Shown: one piece after another, positions 19,880 through 29,615 of the stretch
How the letters are laid out: every line of letters starts with the position of its first letter
How positions within the stretch are numbered: position 1 is the first letter of the stretch
Assembly (NCBI GenBank): GCA_012517315.1
Contig: JAAYVE010000024.1
Coordinates: forward strand, 62,001 to 126,000
Origin: Deltaproteobacteria bacterium
Lineage (GTDB): Bacteria; Desulfobacterota; Syntrophobacteria; Syntrophobacterales; Syntrophobacteraceae
DNA: 64,000 bases
Direction of reading: 5' to 3'
Position numbers and translations under genes: made by a program
Notes under the pieces: model-generated
Told to the model about the DNA's origin: nothing
Database searches by the model: none
What the model saw: only the letters and a program-made list of their open reading frames with translations

Positions 19880-20662
19880 TCAAAAACCCATCCGTGCCCA
19901 GATGCTCGGTTTCTTCGGTCCTTCCGTAGCCTTCTTCTGTGACTTTGTCAGCATGCCGTCGAGCCGTTTCTCGTATCCCAGCGCCTTGACCGCATCGGGG
20001 TACGCATCGTTAAGCTTTTCAAGACGGCCTTTTGCGGCGGCGTATTCTCCGGAGCGATAGTAGAACTGACCGACATAAAATTCTCTGGCTGCTGCTCGTT
20101 TCTGGCATTCCACCAGTTGTTTCCTCGCCTTTCGCGCATATTCGGAATCGGGGTGGCTGGCGATCACCCGCTGAAAAGCCTCGATGGCCTGCCGGGTCTC
20201 TTCCTGATCGCGGTCAATGGTGGAGAAAGAGAGAAAGTGGCACATGCCGATCTGATAAAGTACGTAAGGAATCACCTCGTTTCTGGGGTGGAGGCGGGCA
20301 AATTCCTCATAGGCGACGGCCGCTTCAGCGTAGTTTTTCTTGTAGAAGTGGGCGTCCCCGAGCTTCAGTTCCGCGAGTATGGCGTACTTGCTGTATGGGT
20401 ATTGTTCTTTGAGCTTCTGGAAGGCTTTCACGGCATCGCCGTATTTTTTCTCCCGCATTTTCTGCATGCCTTCCATGGCTAGTAGGTCCGCATTCTTCTC
20501 CGTGGTGGAACCCCCCTTGCCAAAGAGGTCGCCAAAATAGAACTGGACGAGATTTGTCCCGCCGCAGCCGTATGAAACCAGAATAACGGCGGAGAGGACC
20601 AAGGCGCAGGAGAGTTTCCTTACCCTGCCCGGAATCATGCGGTCGATGCTGGTTGGATTCAT
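19880..20662 (-). CDS. bamD: Outer membrane assembly lipoprotein BamD
   Basis: A 260-residue lipoprotein of the BAM complex, which inserts beta-barrel proteins into the outer membrane. The signal segment ALVLSAVILVSYGC ends in a lipobox cysteine. Several TPR-like repeats follow (AVKAFQKLKEQYPYSKYA, AAVAYEEFARLHPRNEVI, AIEAFQRVIASHPDSEYA, AAKGRLEKLNDAYPDA), with the BamD motif YVLYQIGMCHF. The tail is basic. It is last in trxA-trxB-bamD, 25 bases after trxB. Confidence 0.92.
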   Translation of the reverse strand: MNPTSIDRMIPGRVRKLSCALVLSAVILVSYGCGGTNLVQFYFGDLFGKGGSTTEKNADLLAMEGMQKMREKKYGDAVKAFQKLKEQYPYSKYAILAELKLGDAHFYKKNYAEAAVAYEEFARLHPRNEVIPYVLYQIGMCHFLSFSTIDRDQEETRQAIEAFQRVIASHPDSEYARKARKQLVECQKRAAAREFYVGQFYYRSGEYAAAKGRLEKLNDAYPDAVKALGYEKRLDGMLTKSQKKATEGPKKPSIWARMGF

Positions 20663-20687
20663 GGTTATCCCTCACAGTGGGGAAGAA

Positions 20688-21623
20688 CTAAGAAAAATGT
20701 TCCTCGATGTAACGACCCGCGCTGAACGCCGCCGTGGCGCCGTCGCCGACTGCCGTGACGATCTGGCGCAGTCGCTTGAAACGAACATCTCCTGCGGCGA
20801 ACACTCCCGGGACGGACGTGGCCATCTCCTGGTCCGTGTAAATGAACCCGAATGCATCGCGATCGATCTCGGTGGGGAGGAAGCGCGAGTTGGGCTGAAT
20901 GCCCACGAACACAAACACGCCGTTTACGGGCAACTCGGAAACTGCGGCGTCCCTGGTGTCCTTCAGAACCAGTCGGTCCACCCCCTGAGCGTCCCCTCGG
21001 ATTTCGGTGACGATGGAGTTGAACACAAAATGAATCTTGTCGTTATTAAAGGCCCTGTCCTGAATGACCTGCGTGGCTCTCAGGCGGTCTCTTCGATGGA
21101 TCACATGCACTTTGCCCGCAAACTTAGTGAGATAGATGGCCTCCTCGATGGCCGTGTCTCCCCCGCCCACCACCGCCACCTCCTGGTCCCGATAGAAGGG
21201 GGCATCACACACGGCACAGTACGAGACGCCCCTTCCCGTGAGTTCGGATTCCCCCCGGATCCCGAGTTTGTTGGGGGACGCCCCAGAAGCGATGATGACC
21301 GTTCGGGTGTACAGGACTCCTTTGGGCAGGTGAACCGCCTTCAGCCGCTTATTCAAATCCAGCTGGACCACTTCGGCGTTGAGCGTCTGGAGGCCGAACT
21401 TGAGTGCGTGGGCACTGATGAGTTCACCCAGGCCGAAGGCCCCGATCCCTTCAGGAAATCCCGGATAGTTCTCTACTTTATCGTAATTGAGGAGTTGCCC
21501 GCCGAAACCCATGCGTTCGAGAAGAACGGTTTTCAGACGCGCCCGCGCCGCGTAAAGCCCCGCAGTGAGGCCTGCCGGCCCTCCTCCGATGATCACGATA
21601 TCATACGGTTCTTGAGAGTGCAT
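20688..21623 (-). CDS. trxB: Thioredoxin reductase
   Basis: A 311-residue flavoprotein that reduces thioredoxin. FAD binding is shown by IIGGGPAGLTAGLYAAR, the redox-active disulfide by CAVC (near residue 136), the second nucleotide-binding fold by VAVVGGGDTAIEEA, and the C-terminal FAD motif by GVFAAGDV. HRRDRLRA after the second fold has the arginine pattern expected for NADPH. It ends in TAG. It lies 87 bases after trxA, its likely substrate. Confidence 0.96.
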   Translation of the reverse strand: MHSQEPYDIVIIGGGPAGLTAGLYAARARLKTVLLERMGFGGQLLNYDKVENYPGFPEGIGAFGLGELISAHALKFGLQTLNAEVVQLDLNKRLKAVHLPKGVLYTRTVIIASGASPNKLGIRGESELTGRGVSYCAVCDAPFYRDQEVAVVGGGDTAIEEAIYLTKFAGKVHVIHRRDRLRATQVIQDRAFNNDKIHFVFNSIVTEIRGDAQGVDRLVLKDTRDAAVSELPVNGVFVFVGIQPNSRFLPTEIDRDAFGFIYTDQEMATSVPGVFAAGDVRFKRLRQIVTAVGDGATAAFSAGRYIEEHFS

Positions 21624-21710
21624 TGGCTGTTTCGAACATCCTCAAATCCGCAAAAGGGCCTTGGTGATACACCACACAACGAATGGGGCGAGCGTCACGA
21701 TGCGATCTTT

Positions 21711-22043
21711 CTATCCCACAGCCTTGTCAATGGCGGCAGCGATTTGAGACTTGGCGACCGCGCCGGTGATCTGTTCGCTGACATTTCCCCCCTTGAAGAT
21801 GATGAGCGTCGGGATTGCCCGGATGCCGAAGCGGGAGGGGGTCTTGGGATTGTCGTCCACGTTGCACTTGGCAACCCTCAGTTTCCCCTCGTACTCCCCC
21901 GAGAGTTCTTCGATCACGGGGGCGATGGCACGACAGGGACCGCACCAGGGTGCCCAGAAGTCGACCAGGACCGGCACTTCAGACTTCAAGACTTCTTCCT
22001 CAAAGGTACCATCAGTGATCTCTATGACATTTTGACCAGCCAT
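21711..22043 (-). CDS. trxA: Thioredoxin
   Basis: A 110-residue thioredoxin with the classical active site WCGPC in VLVDFWAPWCGPCRAIAP, the buried aspartate of VDFWA and the cis-proline region RAIPTLIIFKGG. The start is ATG 22043, 10 bases after a strong AGGAGG; an ATG 24 bases upstream overlaps that ribosome-binding site and is unlikely. First gene of trxA-trxB-bamD, with its own promoter. It supplies dithiol reducing power in the cytoplasm. Confidence 0.96.
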   Translation of the reverse strand: MAGQNVIEITDGTFEEEVLKSEVPVLVDFWAPWCGPCRAIAPVIEELSGEYEGKLRVAKCNVDDNPKTPSRFGIRAIPTLIIFKGGNVSEQITGAVAKSQIAAAIDKAVG

Positions 22044-22522
22044 CTGAAAAAATCCTCCTTGGTCCATGCGGATAGCATTCCAAACCGCGGAACGAATGCA
22101 GTGAATCCAACTCGACGCGCGCTAGAGCGCATTCAGCCATTTAAAACATTCTCTCCAGGCTTGTCAATCGATCATTGTTTGCGGGGACATGGCGGAAGCC
22201 GCTTCCAGAGAGCGCCTGGAAGGATATGGCATGGAAGGGTCCCGGGATGCTCGCGGGAGAGACCCGGGGAGGGAGTGGGAATGGGGGCTTGACACCTTCT
22301 TTCGCTCCTGTGAAAAAGGAGAACTCGATCCGGTTTGCTCAATCCGCTGTTCAGAAACGACAGGGAAATGACGACACCTTATCTTTGAAGCGATTCCCCA
22401 CGATCGCCTCGAACCTTCGAAGTCGGGCGGCGGCAGGGCTTTTTGCGGTTAGGGGATTGGGGAAACGCCCGTTCAAGAGACCATGAGATTCGGCAAAGTC
22501 GACCCAGTCGGGAGGGAAGTCC
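22044..22522. other. Divergent promoter region of trxA and glycine-zipper gene
   Basis: About 480 bases. It holds the trxA promoter (22139-22167, minus). A plus-strand TTGACA at 22289-22294 lacks a good -10. The rest shows no gene. Confidence 0.45.
22139..22167 (-). promoter_or_regulatory. Sigma-70 promoter of trxA operon
   Basis: Minus-strand TTGACA (22162-22167), a 17-base spacer and TTAAAT (22139-22144), about 95 bases upstream of the trxA start. Confidence 0.6.
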
Positions 22523-23146
22523 ATGAAAAAGACTGCCAAGCGCTTGATTGTTGAATGCATCCTATTGACACTCGCACTGGCGCTCACTGGAGGCCAGTCC
22601 TATGCGGCGGGGAAGTCGTCCAACAAGAGTCGGCAGGTGCGGGATCGCTATGTGCTGCGCATTCCCGCAGGTTTCGAGATCATCGTGCGTGTGGACCGTG
22701 ACATCGTCCTGCGAAATGCCCGCATGGGCGATGTCTTCACCGGCACGATCGACCGTGATGTTTACTCGGGAAACCAGCTCCTCGTGCGCCGGGGGGACCG
22801 CGGCGAGATTCAGCTCCACACCGTCGGGGGAAGGACGGATGAAGTGGGATTCCGTCTGGTGAGCATTGCTGTGAACGGTGGCATCTATGACGTGAGGAGT
22901 GACCTGGCCAGAGAGTATGCGGAAAGGCAGAGGGACGACCTGGGGGTGCTGGGCAAAACGGCGATCGGTGCGGCGACAGGCGCCGCCATTGGAGCCATCG
23001 CCGGTGGAGGCAGGGGAGCGGCGATCGGTGCTGCGGCGGGTGCCGGAGGCGGGCTTCTGTGGTCCGCAGCCACCATGAAGCAGGCGCGGGTGCCCGCTGG
23101 GACCCGTCTGCGATTCAGTCTCGCGGATCCCGTGTACCTCCACTAG
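22523..23146 (+). CDS. Secreted glycine-zipper protein of unknown function
   Basis: A 207-residue exported protein. A basic start plus hydrophobic LIVECILLTLALALTGGQSYAA is a signal peptide with probable cleavage after AYAA-like SYAA. The middle domain (residues about 45-135) is beta-rich and resembles proteins that bind or shield membranes (IPAGFEIIVRVDRDIVL, GDVFTGTIDRDVY, VRRGDRGEIQL). Near residues 148-180 is a glycine zipper with alternating small residues (GAATGAAIGAIAGGGRGAA), a pattern found in outer-membrane lipoproteins and surface-layer-associated proteins. ATG after GGAGGGAAG. It ends 57 bases before radA, but a functional link is not obvious. Confidence 0.75.
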   Translation: MKKTAKRLIVECILLTLALALTGGQSYAAGKSSNKSRQVRDRYVLRIPAGFEIIVRVDRDIVLRNARMGDVFTGTIDRDVYSGNQLLVRRGDRGEIQLHTVGGRTDEVGFRLVSIAVNGGIYDVRSDLAREYAERQRDDLGVLGKTAIGAATGAAIGAIAGGGRGAAIGAAAGAGGGLLWSAATMKQARVPAGTRLRFSLADPVYLH

Positions 23147-23202
23147 GAACTCGTTGCCGGGAGGGGATTGAGCAAGCGGAAAAGATTATAGGGGCTCGAT
23201 CG

Positions 23203-24567
23203 GTGGGAGATTTGAAGACAATCTTCAGGTGCCAGCAATGTGGGTACAGCAGTCCCAAGTGGCATGGTCGCTGTCCTGAATGCCAGAACTGGCACAGTCT
23301 CGTTGAGGAGGCGGCTTTCGGAAAACAGAGCTCGGAGAAGAAGCGGGTTCTCGCCGCTTCTCGGCCGGTCGCCCTGGGGGAAATCCCGTCGGCAAGCGAC
23401 CCGCGGCTCTTCACGGGCCTGGTGGAGTGGGACCGGGTGCTGGGGGGAGGACTTGTGCCGGGTTCCCTCGTCCTTCTTGCTGGAGACCCTGGAATCGGCA
23501 AGTCGACCCTGCTTTTGCAGGCACTGGACAGGATGGCCGCCTGCCAGGAAGTCCTTTACATTTCGGGGGAAGAGAGCCCCCAGCAGTTGAAAATGCGGGC
23601 GGAGAGGCTCCGCGTTTCCGGCTCCCGCCTTTTTGTGCTGGGAGAGACAGCCCTTGAGAGTGTCCTGGAGGTGGTTGAAAGGAACCCTCCTGCCGCGATT
23701 GGCATCGATTCCATACAGACACTTCACAGCAGGTTCCTAGACTTGGCGCCGGGTTCCATCAGCCAGGTGCGGGAATGCGCGGTGCAGTTCATGCGCATTG
23801 CCAAGGAAAAACAGGTGAGCGTTTTCCTCATCGGCCACGTGACCAAAGAGGGTTCCATCGCAGGTCCCCGGGCCCTGGAACACCTTGTGGATACCGTCCT
23901 CTACCTTGAAGGAGACCGAACGCACACGTTCCGCCTCCTGCGTGCAGTGAAGAACCGTTATGGGTCCACCAACGAGGTGGGCGTGTTTGAGATGAAGGAG
24001 TCGGGCCTGGAGGAGGTCCCCAATCCGTCCCAGTTGCTCCTGGCGGAGCGACCCATCGGGGTTTCCGGCTCCGTCGTGGCTTGCTCCGTGGAGGGAACGA
24101 GACCCCTCCTCGTGGAACTGCAGGCACTGGTCAGTTCCACGGGCTGGCTGCAGCCCCGTAGGACGAGCATGGGATTCGACGGCAATCGTCTCTCCCTTCT
24201 GCTGGCGGTCCTGGAAAAGAAGCTTGGACTCAACTTCGCCCAGCAGGATGTTTTCGTCAACGTGGCCGGCGGTGTGAAGCTCACCGAACCTGCCGCGGAC
24301 TTGGCCCTCACCACGGCGGTCATGAGTTCCTACCTGGATCGGTCTCTTCCCCCCCACCTCGTGGTTTGGGGGGAGGTGGGCTTGGCGGGGGAAGTCAGGG
24401 GTGTGGGACACAGCGCCATGCGCGCTGCGGAGGCCCGCAAACTGGGATTTTCCACCTTCCTCCTGCCGCGAAGCAATGCGGATCGGCTTCCTGAGGAAAC
24501 CGGCGCGGAATGCCTAGGAGTTCGGACTCTCCACGAGGTCCTGGAGTTGCTTTTCGAGAAAGGTTGA
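23203..24567 (+). CDS. radA: DNA repair protein RadA
   Basis: RadA (Sms) is a RecA-like ATPase that promotes branch migration of recombination intermediates. The 454-residue product has the N-terminal zinc finger (CQQCGYSSPKWHGRCPEC), Walker A GDPGIGKSTLLLQ, the RadA-specific KNRYGSTNEVGVF motif and a C-terminal LonP-like domain (VNVAGGVKLTEPAADLALT). The start is most likely GTG 23203, with AGGGG 9 bases upstream; TTG 23212 is an alternative. The longer open frame upstream runs inside the preceding gene and is not coding. Confidence 0.95.
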   Translation: MGDLKTIFRCQQCGYSSPKWHGRCPECQNWHSLVEEAAFGKQSSEKKRVLAASRPVALGEIPSASDPRLFTGLVEWDRVLGGGLVPGSLVLLAGDPGIGKSTLLLQALDRMAACQEVLYISGEESPQQLKMRAERLRVSGSRLFVLGETALESVLEVVERNPPAAIGIDSIQTLHSRFLDLAPGSISQVRECAVQFMRIAKEKQVSVFLIGHVTKEGSIAGPRALEHLVDTVLYLEGDRTHTFRLLRAVKNRYGSTNEVGVFEMKESGLEEVPNPSQLLLAERPIGVSGSVVACSVEGTRPLLVELQALVSSTGWLQPRRTSMGFDGNRLSLLLAVLEKKLGLNFAQQDVFVNVAGGVKLTEPAADLALTTAVMSSYLDRSLPPHLVVWGEVGLAGEVRGVGHSAMRAAEARKLGFSTFLLPRSNADRLPEETGAECLGVRTLHEVLELLFEKG

Positions 24568-24672
24568 GCAGGGGTGTGAGCGCATTCTCTGGTGCCGTGG
24601 AGACAATGTCCTTCCATTGTTCCTGTTGGAGCGGCTGCATCGACCCACCGCATGACTGCGTCAGCCGGGCGC

Positions 24673-25722
24673 TTATGCCTGAAGGGCCTGCCGGATGGTT
24701 TTTCCATAAGGTTTCCGAACGATTCCCACCTCGGTGATGATCCCCGAAATGTATTTGGCCGGTGTCACGTCGAAAGCGGGATTGACGGCTGTGGCCCCTG
24801 CCGGTGCCATCGGCCTGCCGTTCAGGTGCGTGACCTCTCTCGGGTCCCGCTGTTCGATGGGGATGAGGGAACCGTCCGCCAGGGTTGCGTCGATGGTCGA
24901 TCTGGGGGCTGCCACGTAGAAGGGGATATTGTGAGTGGCCGCCAGGACGGCCACCATGTAAGTCCCGATCTTGTTGGCCGTATCGCCGTTGGCCGCAATG
25001 CGGTCGGCCCCCACCACCACCACGTCGATCTTTTTCTGCTGCATCAGGGTGCCTACGGCATTGTCGGTGACGAGTGTCACGGGAATCCCTGACTTCATGA
25101 GTTCGTAAACCGTCAGCCGGCTGCCCTGCAAAAAGGGCCTCGTTTCGCACGAGATGACCTGAACGGACGGATCGGATTCATGGGCCGACCGGATGACCCC
25201 CACCGCCGTGCCGTAGTCCGCGGTGGCCAAAGCCCCGGCGTTGCAGTAAGTGAGGATCCGTGCGCCTTGGGGAATGATCTCCCTGCCCCAGGATCCAATG
25301 GCCAGGTTGGCTTCCACGTCTTCCCGCCTGATGGTGTCCGCCATTTCCCAAATGAGCCTTCGGAGTGTGGGCACGTCCTCCTTCCCGTTTTCCGCGACCA
25401 CCGTGTAAACTCGCTCCACAGCCCAACTGAGGTTGTTTCCGGTGGGTCGAGCATTCCTCACCTGATGGCAGAGGCGCACGAACTTGCTGTGGAATGTCTG
25501 GGTGTCGGCTGCCTGGATGGCGCGTGCCCCCAGGGCGAGGGCCATTGCGCCTGCCACCCCGACGGCCGGGGCTCCACGGATGGCCATTTTCTTGATAGCC
25601 TGCACGATCTGCTGGGGTGTCGTGCATCGAAGGACCACCTCCTTGTGGGGCAGCAGTCTCTGGTCCAAAAGTGCCACTGCATCGCCGTCCCAGTAGATGG
25701 GTGGGAACCATTGTTTCGCCAT
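24673..25722 (-). CDS. mtnA: S-methyl-5-thioribose-1-phosphate isomerase
   Basis: MtnA converts methylthioribose-1-phosphate to methylthioribulose-1-phosphate in the methionine salvage pathway. The 349-residue product shows IRGAPAVGVAGAMALALG, the catalytic cysteine in TYCNAGALATADYGTA, the catalytic aspartate in VGADRIAANGDTANKIGTY, and the C-terminal NPAFDVTPAKYISGIITE. Start at ATG 25722 after GGGAGG. It follows gatB on the minus strand. No other methionine-salvage gene is in the window; eIF2B-like paralogues have the same fold, but the catalytic residues fit MtnA. Confidence 0.94.
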   Translation of the reverse strand: MAKQWFPPIYWDGDAVALLDQRLLPHKEVVLRCTTPQQIVQAIKKMAIRGAPAVGVAGAMALALGARAIQAADTQTFHSKFVRLCHQVRNARPTGNNLSWAVERVYTVVAENGKEDVPTLRRLIWEMADTIRREDVEANLAIGSWGREIIPQGARILTYCNAGALATADYGTAVGVIRSAHESDPSVQVISCETRPFLQGSRLTVYELMKSGIPVTLVTDNAVGTLMQQKKIDVVVVGADRIAANGDTANKIGTYMVAVLAATHNIPFYVAAPRSTIDATLADGSLIPIEQRDPREVTHLNGRPMAPAGATAVNPAFDVTPAKYISGIITEVGIVRKPYGKTIRQALQA

Positions 25723-25809
25723 TTTCCTGCCTCCCGAAACCAATCTCTTCCTGTCTACAAATCGACCGCCGCGGCATCTTGCCAGTGGATGGAACCGGGC
25801 GGCCGATGT

Positions 25810-27240
25810 TCAGCCCCTCAGCTTCTTCCGAAGAATTTCATTGACCATCTGAGGGTTGGCCTTGCCCTTGCTCTTCTTCATCACCTGCCCCACGAAGAAC
25901 CCCATGAGCTTCTCCTTGCCAGCCCTGTACTGCGTCACTTCCACCGTATTCTCAGAGAGAACCTCTTCCACCAGGGACTCAATGGTTCCCGCATCCTTCA
26001 CCTGCTTCAGCCCCTTCTCGGCCACAATGGTGCTGGCGGTCTTGCCCGTTGCATACATTTCCTCGAAAACCCCCTTGGCCATCTTTCCACTGACCGTTCC
26101 CGAGTCGAGGAGGCTGAGCAGTTCCACCAGGTTATCCGGAGAAACGGGACAATCTTCCACTTCGCAGTCGTCTTTTTTCAATTCCCGCATCAGTTCGGAC
26201 ATGATCCAGTTGGCGGCGGTTTTGGGCTGCGGGAATGCCCGGACTACCGCCTCGAAGTAGTCCGCGAGAGATCGTGAGGAGGTCAGCACGTCAGCATCGG
26301 AAGAGGAAAGACCATACTGATCCATGAAACGGTTTCTCTTGGCATCGGGCAACTCGGGAAGACTGGATCGCACCGTCTGAATCCAGTCCGCGTCGATTTC
26401 GATAGGGACCAGGTCCGGGTCTGGAAAATAGCGATAGTCGTGGGCTTCCTCCTTCCCCCGCATGCTGACGGTGATGTTTCGGTTGGCATCCCAAAGCCTG
26501 GTCTCCTGGACCACTGGTTCACCGCGTTCGAGAAGGGCGCTCTGGCGGCGGATCTCGAACTCCAGCGCCTTTTGCACGTTCTTAAAGGAATTCATGTTCT
26601 TCAGTTCAGTCTTGACCCCCAGGAATTTCGCCCCGGTCGGCCGCAGGGAAATGTTGGCATCGCAGCGCAGACTGCCCTCCTCCATGTTCCCATCACAGAT
26701 CTCCAGGTAACGCAGGATCTCCCGCAGTGTCCTGAGGTATGTGGCGGCTTCCTCGGGTGAGGCGATGTCCGGTTCGCTGACGATTTCAATGAGCGGAACC
26801 CCTGTGCGATTGAAATCCACGTAACTCACGGGCTGATACTCGTCGTGCACCAGCTTTCCCGCGTCTTCCTCCATGTGGATGCGGTGTATCCGTATTTTCT
26901 TGATCCCTGCCTCCGTCCTGATTTCCACCCATCCGTCCCGGGCCAGAGGCAGTTCGTACTGGGAGATCTGATAACCCTTGGGAAGATCGGGGTAGAAGTA
27001 ATTCTTCCGGGCGAACTGGCTGTATGGGGCAATCCGGCAGTGGGTGGCCAGGGCCATGCGCAAGCTGTATTCCACGACGCTTCGATTGAGCACCGGCAAG
27101 ACTCCGGGCATGCCCAGGCATACAGGGCATGTGTGCGAGTTGGGACTGGCCCCGAACGTGGTGGAACAGCCGCAGAAGATCTTGCTCCGAGTGAGAAGCT
27201 GGGCGTGGACTTCCAATCCGATGACAGGCTCGTACGTCAT
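25810..27240 (-). CDS. gatB: Aspartyl/glutamyl-tRNA amidotransferase subunit B
   Basis: GatB activates Glu-tRNA(Gln) or Asp-tRNA(Asn) for transamidation in the GatCAB complex. The 476 residues begin with [20 protein letters not shown] and contain the zinc-binding cysteines (CGC...CPVC), [45 protein letters not shown], and the C-terminal YqeY/tail domain ([19 protein letters not shown]). Start at ATG 27240 after AGGGGGA; upstream frame is non-coding. gatA and gatC are not adjacent. Confidence 0.96.
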   Translation of the reverse strand: MTYEPVIGLEVHAQLLTRSKIFCGCSTTFGASPNSHTCPVCLGMPGVLPVLNRSVVEYSLRMALATHCRIAPYSQFARKNYFYPDLPKGYQISQYELPLARDGWVEIRTEAGIKKIRIHRIHMEEDAGKLVHDEYQPVSYVDFNRTGVPLIEIVSEPDIASPEEAATYLRTLREILRYLEICDGNMEEGSLRCDANISLRPTGAKFLGVKTELKNMNSFKNVQKALEFEIRRQSALLERGEPVVQETRLWDANRNITVSMRGKEEAHDYRYFPDPDLVPIEIDADWIQTVRSSLPELPDAKRNRFMDQYGLSSSDADVLTSSRSLADYFEAVVRAFPQPKTAANWIMSELMRELKKDDCEVEDCPVSPDNLVELLSLLDSGTVSGKMAKGVFEEMYATGKTASTIVAEKGLKQVKDAGTIESLVEEVLSENTVEVTQYRAGKEKLMGFFVGQVMKKSKGKANPQMVNEILRKKLRG

Positions 27241-27694
27241 GACACTATCCCCCTGGTCCCGATGATCATGCCCCTTGGCAAGAGCCCCGTTTATACACCA
27301 ATGGGCGGAAGTCATCAACCTTGCCCATGCAAAGAGTACCCCCGAAACGGGTGAGGTTCACTCCGCATCATCGTGGCATGTCCTTTGCTCATTTACAGAC
27401 CCATCGCAGCTACCGGCTCACGAGGCGATGAACCCCGGTCCCATTGCGGGAGATTCACCCATGAGTCCCTGAAAAGAGGGCTTGGAGCTTAGCTCGGTCA
27501 GATGAAAGGGATTGGACTGGAAAAGGTCGAGGGTCACCCCCTGCGGCGGCATGCGGGGACTTCCCTGCGGCATGCGAGTTGCTTCATATGGGATTCGCTG
27601 CCGGAGATGGGGTGAAGGCGATGAAGGTGGGGACAGAATGCCCCCGCTGTTGAGGGAGAAAGGTTCAAATTGATCCACAAGAAGGATGGACGAG
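27241..27694. other. Divergent intergenic region
   Basis: About 450 bases between gatB (minus) and the FmdB gene (plus). No gene or recognisable RNA seen. Confidence 0.4.
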
Positions 27695-27961
27695 ATGCCG
27701 ACATACGAGTACCTGTGCGAGTCGACGGGCAGACTTTTTGAATTCAGACAGAGCATGACGGACGATCCCCTGAGGGAATGTCCCGAATGCGGAGGCCCCG
27801 TCACGCGTCTTGTGAGTGGCGGTTCGGGAGTGATCCACAGGGGAGGGCAATTTCCCGGAGCCGATTCCGGCGGAAGCAGCCGGGACACCACCCGCTGCGG
27901 GCGCGGTGCGACGTGCTGCGGTCGGGAAAATCCCTGTGATTCTCCACCATGTGGCCATTGA
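27695..27961 (+). CDS. FmdB-family zinc-ribbon protein
   Basis: An 88-residue protein starting PTYEYLCESTGRLFEF, the FmdB/CxxC regulatory-family N-terminus. The usual first CxxC is reduced to a single cysteine (YLCES), and the second pair is CPECG. The C-terminus is cysteine-rich (CGRGATCCGRENPCDSPPCGH), ending like iron-sulfur or metal-binding tails. Function in this family is poorly known. Start chosen at ATG 27695, with AAGGA 8 bases upstream; ATG 27686 is too close to that site. It precedes the NifX-like and MinD-type ATPase genes. Confidence 0.78.
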   Translation: MPTYEYLCESTGRLFEFRQSMTDDPLRECPECGGPVTRLVSGGSGVIHRGGQFPGADSGGSSRDTTRCGRGATCCGRENPCDSPPCGH

Positions 27962-28090
27962 AGGCGCTTCACCGTTATAACCCCGTGGACGTGCGGTGGT
28001 GATGTCTCGTGGTCTGTCGGGCCGGAACGGCTGATACGGCGGGGTAGATCCGGAGTTTCTTTTTTCGACACAATAGAAAAGGGATGCCCG

Positions 28091-28699
28091 ATGCTTGCCA
28101 TCCCAGTTCTGAGGGCCCGGGTGGCACCTGTCTTCAACTGGTGCTCCAGGGTGCTTCTTTTTCCCGAAAATGCGGTGGATTGCTCTCAGTGTCAGGAAGA
28201 GCTGGAAACGGTCTTGCCCGATTCTCTTGAGCGCCTTGCATTTCTCAGAAAAAAAGGGGTGAATGTTCTCATTTGTGGGGCGCTGAGCCCGGAATTGCTC
28301 CATTACGGTGAAAAACTGAACTTGAAAATCATCTGCGGAGTGGCGGGCGAAATTTCAGAAGTGCTCAGGGCCTATCAGGAAGACAAGTTGGATCAGCCCT
28401 GTTTCTGGCTTCCCGGCTGTCAGGGAAGGCGTTGCTACCGGGGGGGCTGTTACGGGGCAAGGGTGGAAAGGAGACAGGCCATGCCGAACGGGCAGGGACG
28501 GGGTATGGGTCGTGGAAGGGGTCAGGGTCAGGGTCAGGGGAAAGGACAAGGAAGGGGAGCCCGCATGGGTGGTGCCGGGATCGGACCCGGAGGGCTCTGT
28601 GTTTGTTCCCGATGCGGCACCACCGTTCCCCATGAGCGGGGAATCCCCTGCACCCAGATGAAGTGCCCAAAGTGCGGTGCATCGTTGGCTCGGCAGTGA
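28091..28699 (+). CDS. NifX/NifB-like cofactor-binding protein fused to a zinc ribbon
   Basis: A 202-residue protein in three parts. Residues 1-105 form a dinitrogenase iron-molybdenum cofactor-biosynthesis domain (MTH1175-like: LAIPVLRARVAPVFNWCSRVLLF, GVNVLICGALSPELL). Then comes a cysteine-containing link (PCFWLPGCQGRRCYRGGC) and a low-complexity glycine/glutamine/arginine stretch encoded by tandem GGTCAG units. The C-terminal zinc ribbon has CVCSRCG and CPKCG. Such proteins are typically next to ferredoxin-type MinD ATPases, as here, and may carry or deliver an iron-sulfur or heterometal cluster; the target is unknown. No nitrogenase genes are nearby. Confidence 0.8.
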   Translation: MLAIPVLRARVAPVFNWCSRVLLFPENAVDCSQCQEELETVLPDSLERLAFLRKKGVNVLICGALSPELLHYGEKLNLKIICGVAGEISEVLRAYQEDKLDQPCFWLPGCQGRRCYRGGCYGARVERRQAMPNGQGRGMGRGRGQGQGQGKGQGRGARMGGAGIGPGGLCVCSRCGTTVPHERGIPCTQMKCPKCGASLARQ

Positions 28700-28721
28700 G
28701 AAGACTCATGGAGGATTTCAA

Positions 28722-29585
28722 ATGATGATCAGTATTGCCAGCGGCAAGGGAGGCACTGGAAAGACCACGGTGGCCGTCAATCTTGCCGCGGCCGTTCAGG
28801 ATCTCGGTGTGCAGCTTCTCGACTGTGATGTGGAAGAACCTAATGCGCACCTGTTCCTAAAACCGGTCATGACCGAATCTGTGGACATTCACGCGGAAGT
28901 TCCCGAGATCAACCTGCAGCGGTGCACCCATTGCGGGCAGTGCCAGGATATCTGTCAGTTCAACGCCATCGCCATTCTGCCGGAGGCCGCCCTGACCTTC
29001 CCGGAACTCTGCCACAGCTGTGGGGGGTGTTTCCTGGTCTGCCCGGAGGATGCCGTCGAGGGCAAAACGCGCCTTCTCGGAACGGTGGAGCAAGGCCTGA
29101 GGGATTCCATCCGGTTCACCCACGGTCGGCTTCGAGTGGGCGAGGCCATGGCCCCTCCGCTCATTCGAGAGGTTCGAAAACGGGCGGAAAAGGACCGGAT
29201 CACCATTGTGGACGCTCCTCCCGGCACTTCCTGCCCGGTCATCGCTTCACTTCGCGGCAGCGATTTCGTTGTGCTCGTCACGGAACCCACCCCCTTTGGC
29301 TTGAATGATCTTGAACTTGCAGTGGGGGCGGTGCGGAAGTTGAACCTGCCCATGGGGATCGTCATCAACCGAAGTGACATGGGGGATGACCGCATCTTGC
29401 ACTACGCAGAAAGAGAAGGGTTGCCCATTCTCCTCCAGATCCCCTTTGATCGGAATGTGGCAGAAAGGTATGCGCGGGGTGAACTCCTGACCGAGGCGCT
29501 CCCCTGGTGGAAACAGAGCATGCTTTCCCTCTTTGGAGAAATCAAGAACCGGCTGGAAGCCCCGCAGCTCCTGCCCATGCGGTGA
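28722..29585 (+). CDS. MinD/Mrp-type P-loop ATPase with inserted 2x[4Fe-4S] ferredoxin domain
   Basis: A 287-residue ParA/MinD-superfamily ATPase. The deviant Walker A SGKGGTGKTT is at residues 6-15. Residues about 65-115 hold a bacterial ferredoxin insert with two CxxCxxCxxxC cluster motifs (CTHCGQCQDIC and CHSCGGCFLVC). VDAPPGTSCPV is the switch region and VTEPTPFGLNDL follows. Members of this family are thought to act in iron-sulfur or heterometal cluster handling. ATG 28722 follows GGAGG; the second ATG (28725) is equally possible. It starts 23 bases after the NifX-like gene and is followed after 27 bases by a paralogue. Confidence 0.88.
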   Translation: MMISIASGKGGTGKTTVAVNLAAAVQDLGVQLLDCDVEEPNAHLFLKPVMTESVDIHAEVPEINLQRCTHCGQCQDICQFNAIAILPEAALTFPELCHSCGGCFLVCPEDAVEGKTRLLGTVEQGLRDSIRFTHGRLRVGEAMAPPLIREVRKRAEKDRITIVDAPPGTSCPVIASLRGSDFVVLVTEPTPFGLNDLELAVGAVRKLNLPMGIVINRSDMGDDRILHYAEREGLPILLQIPFDRNVAERYARGELLTEALPWWKQSMLSLFGEIKNRLEAPQLLPMR

Positions 29586-29615
29586 TGCGTTCTATTTGCA
29601 GGAAAGTGAGACGTG

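Noticed and set aside
27660-27680. tRNA T-loop-like GGTTCAAATTGATCC
   Set aside because: No cloverleaf or acceptor stem can be formed around it.
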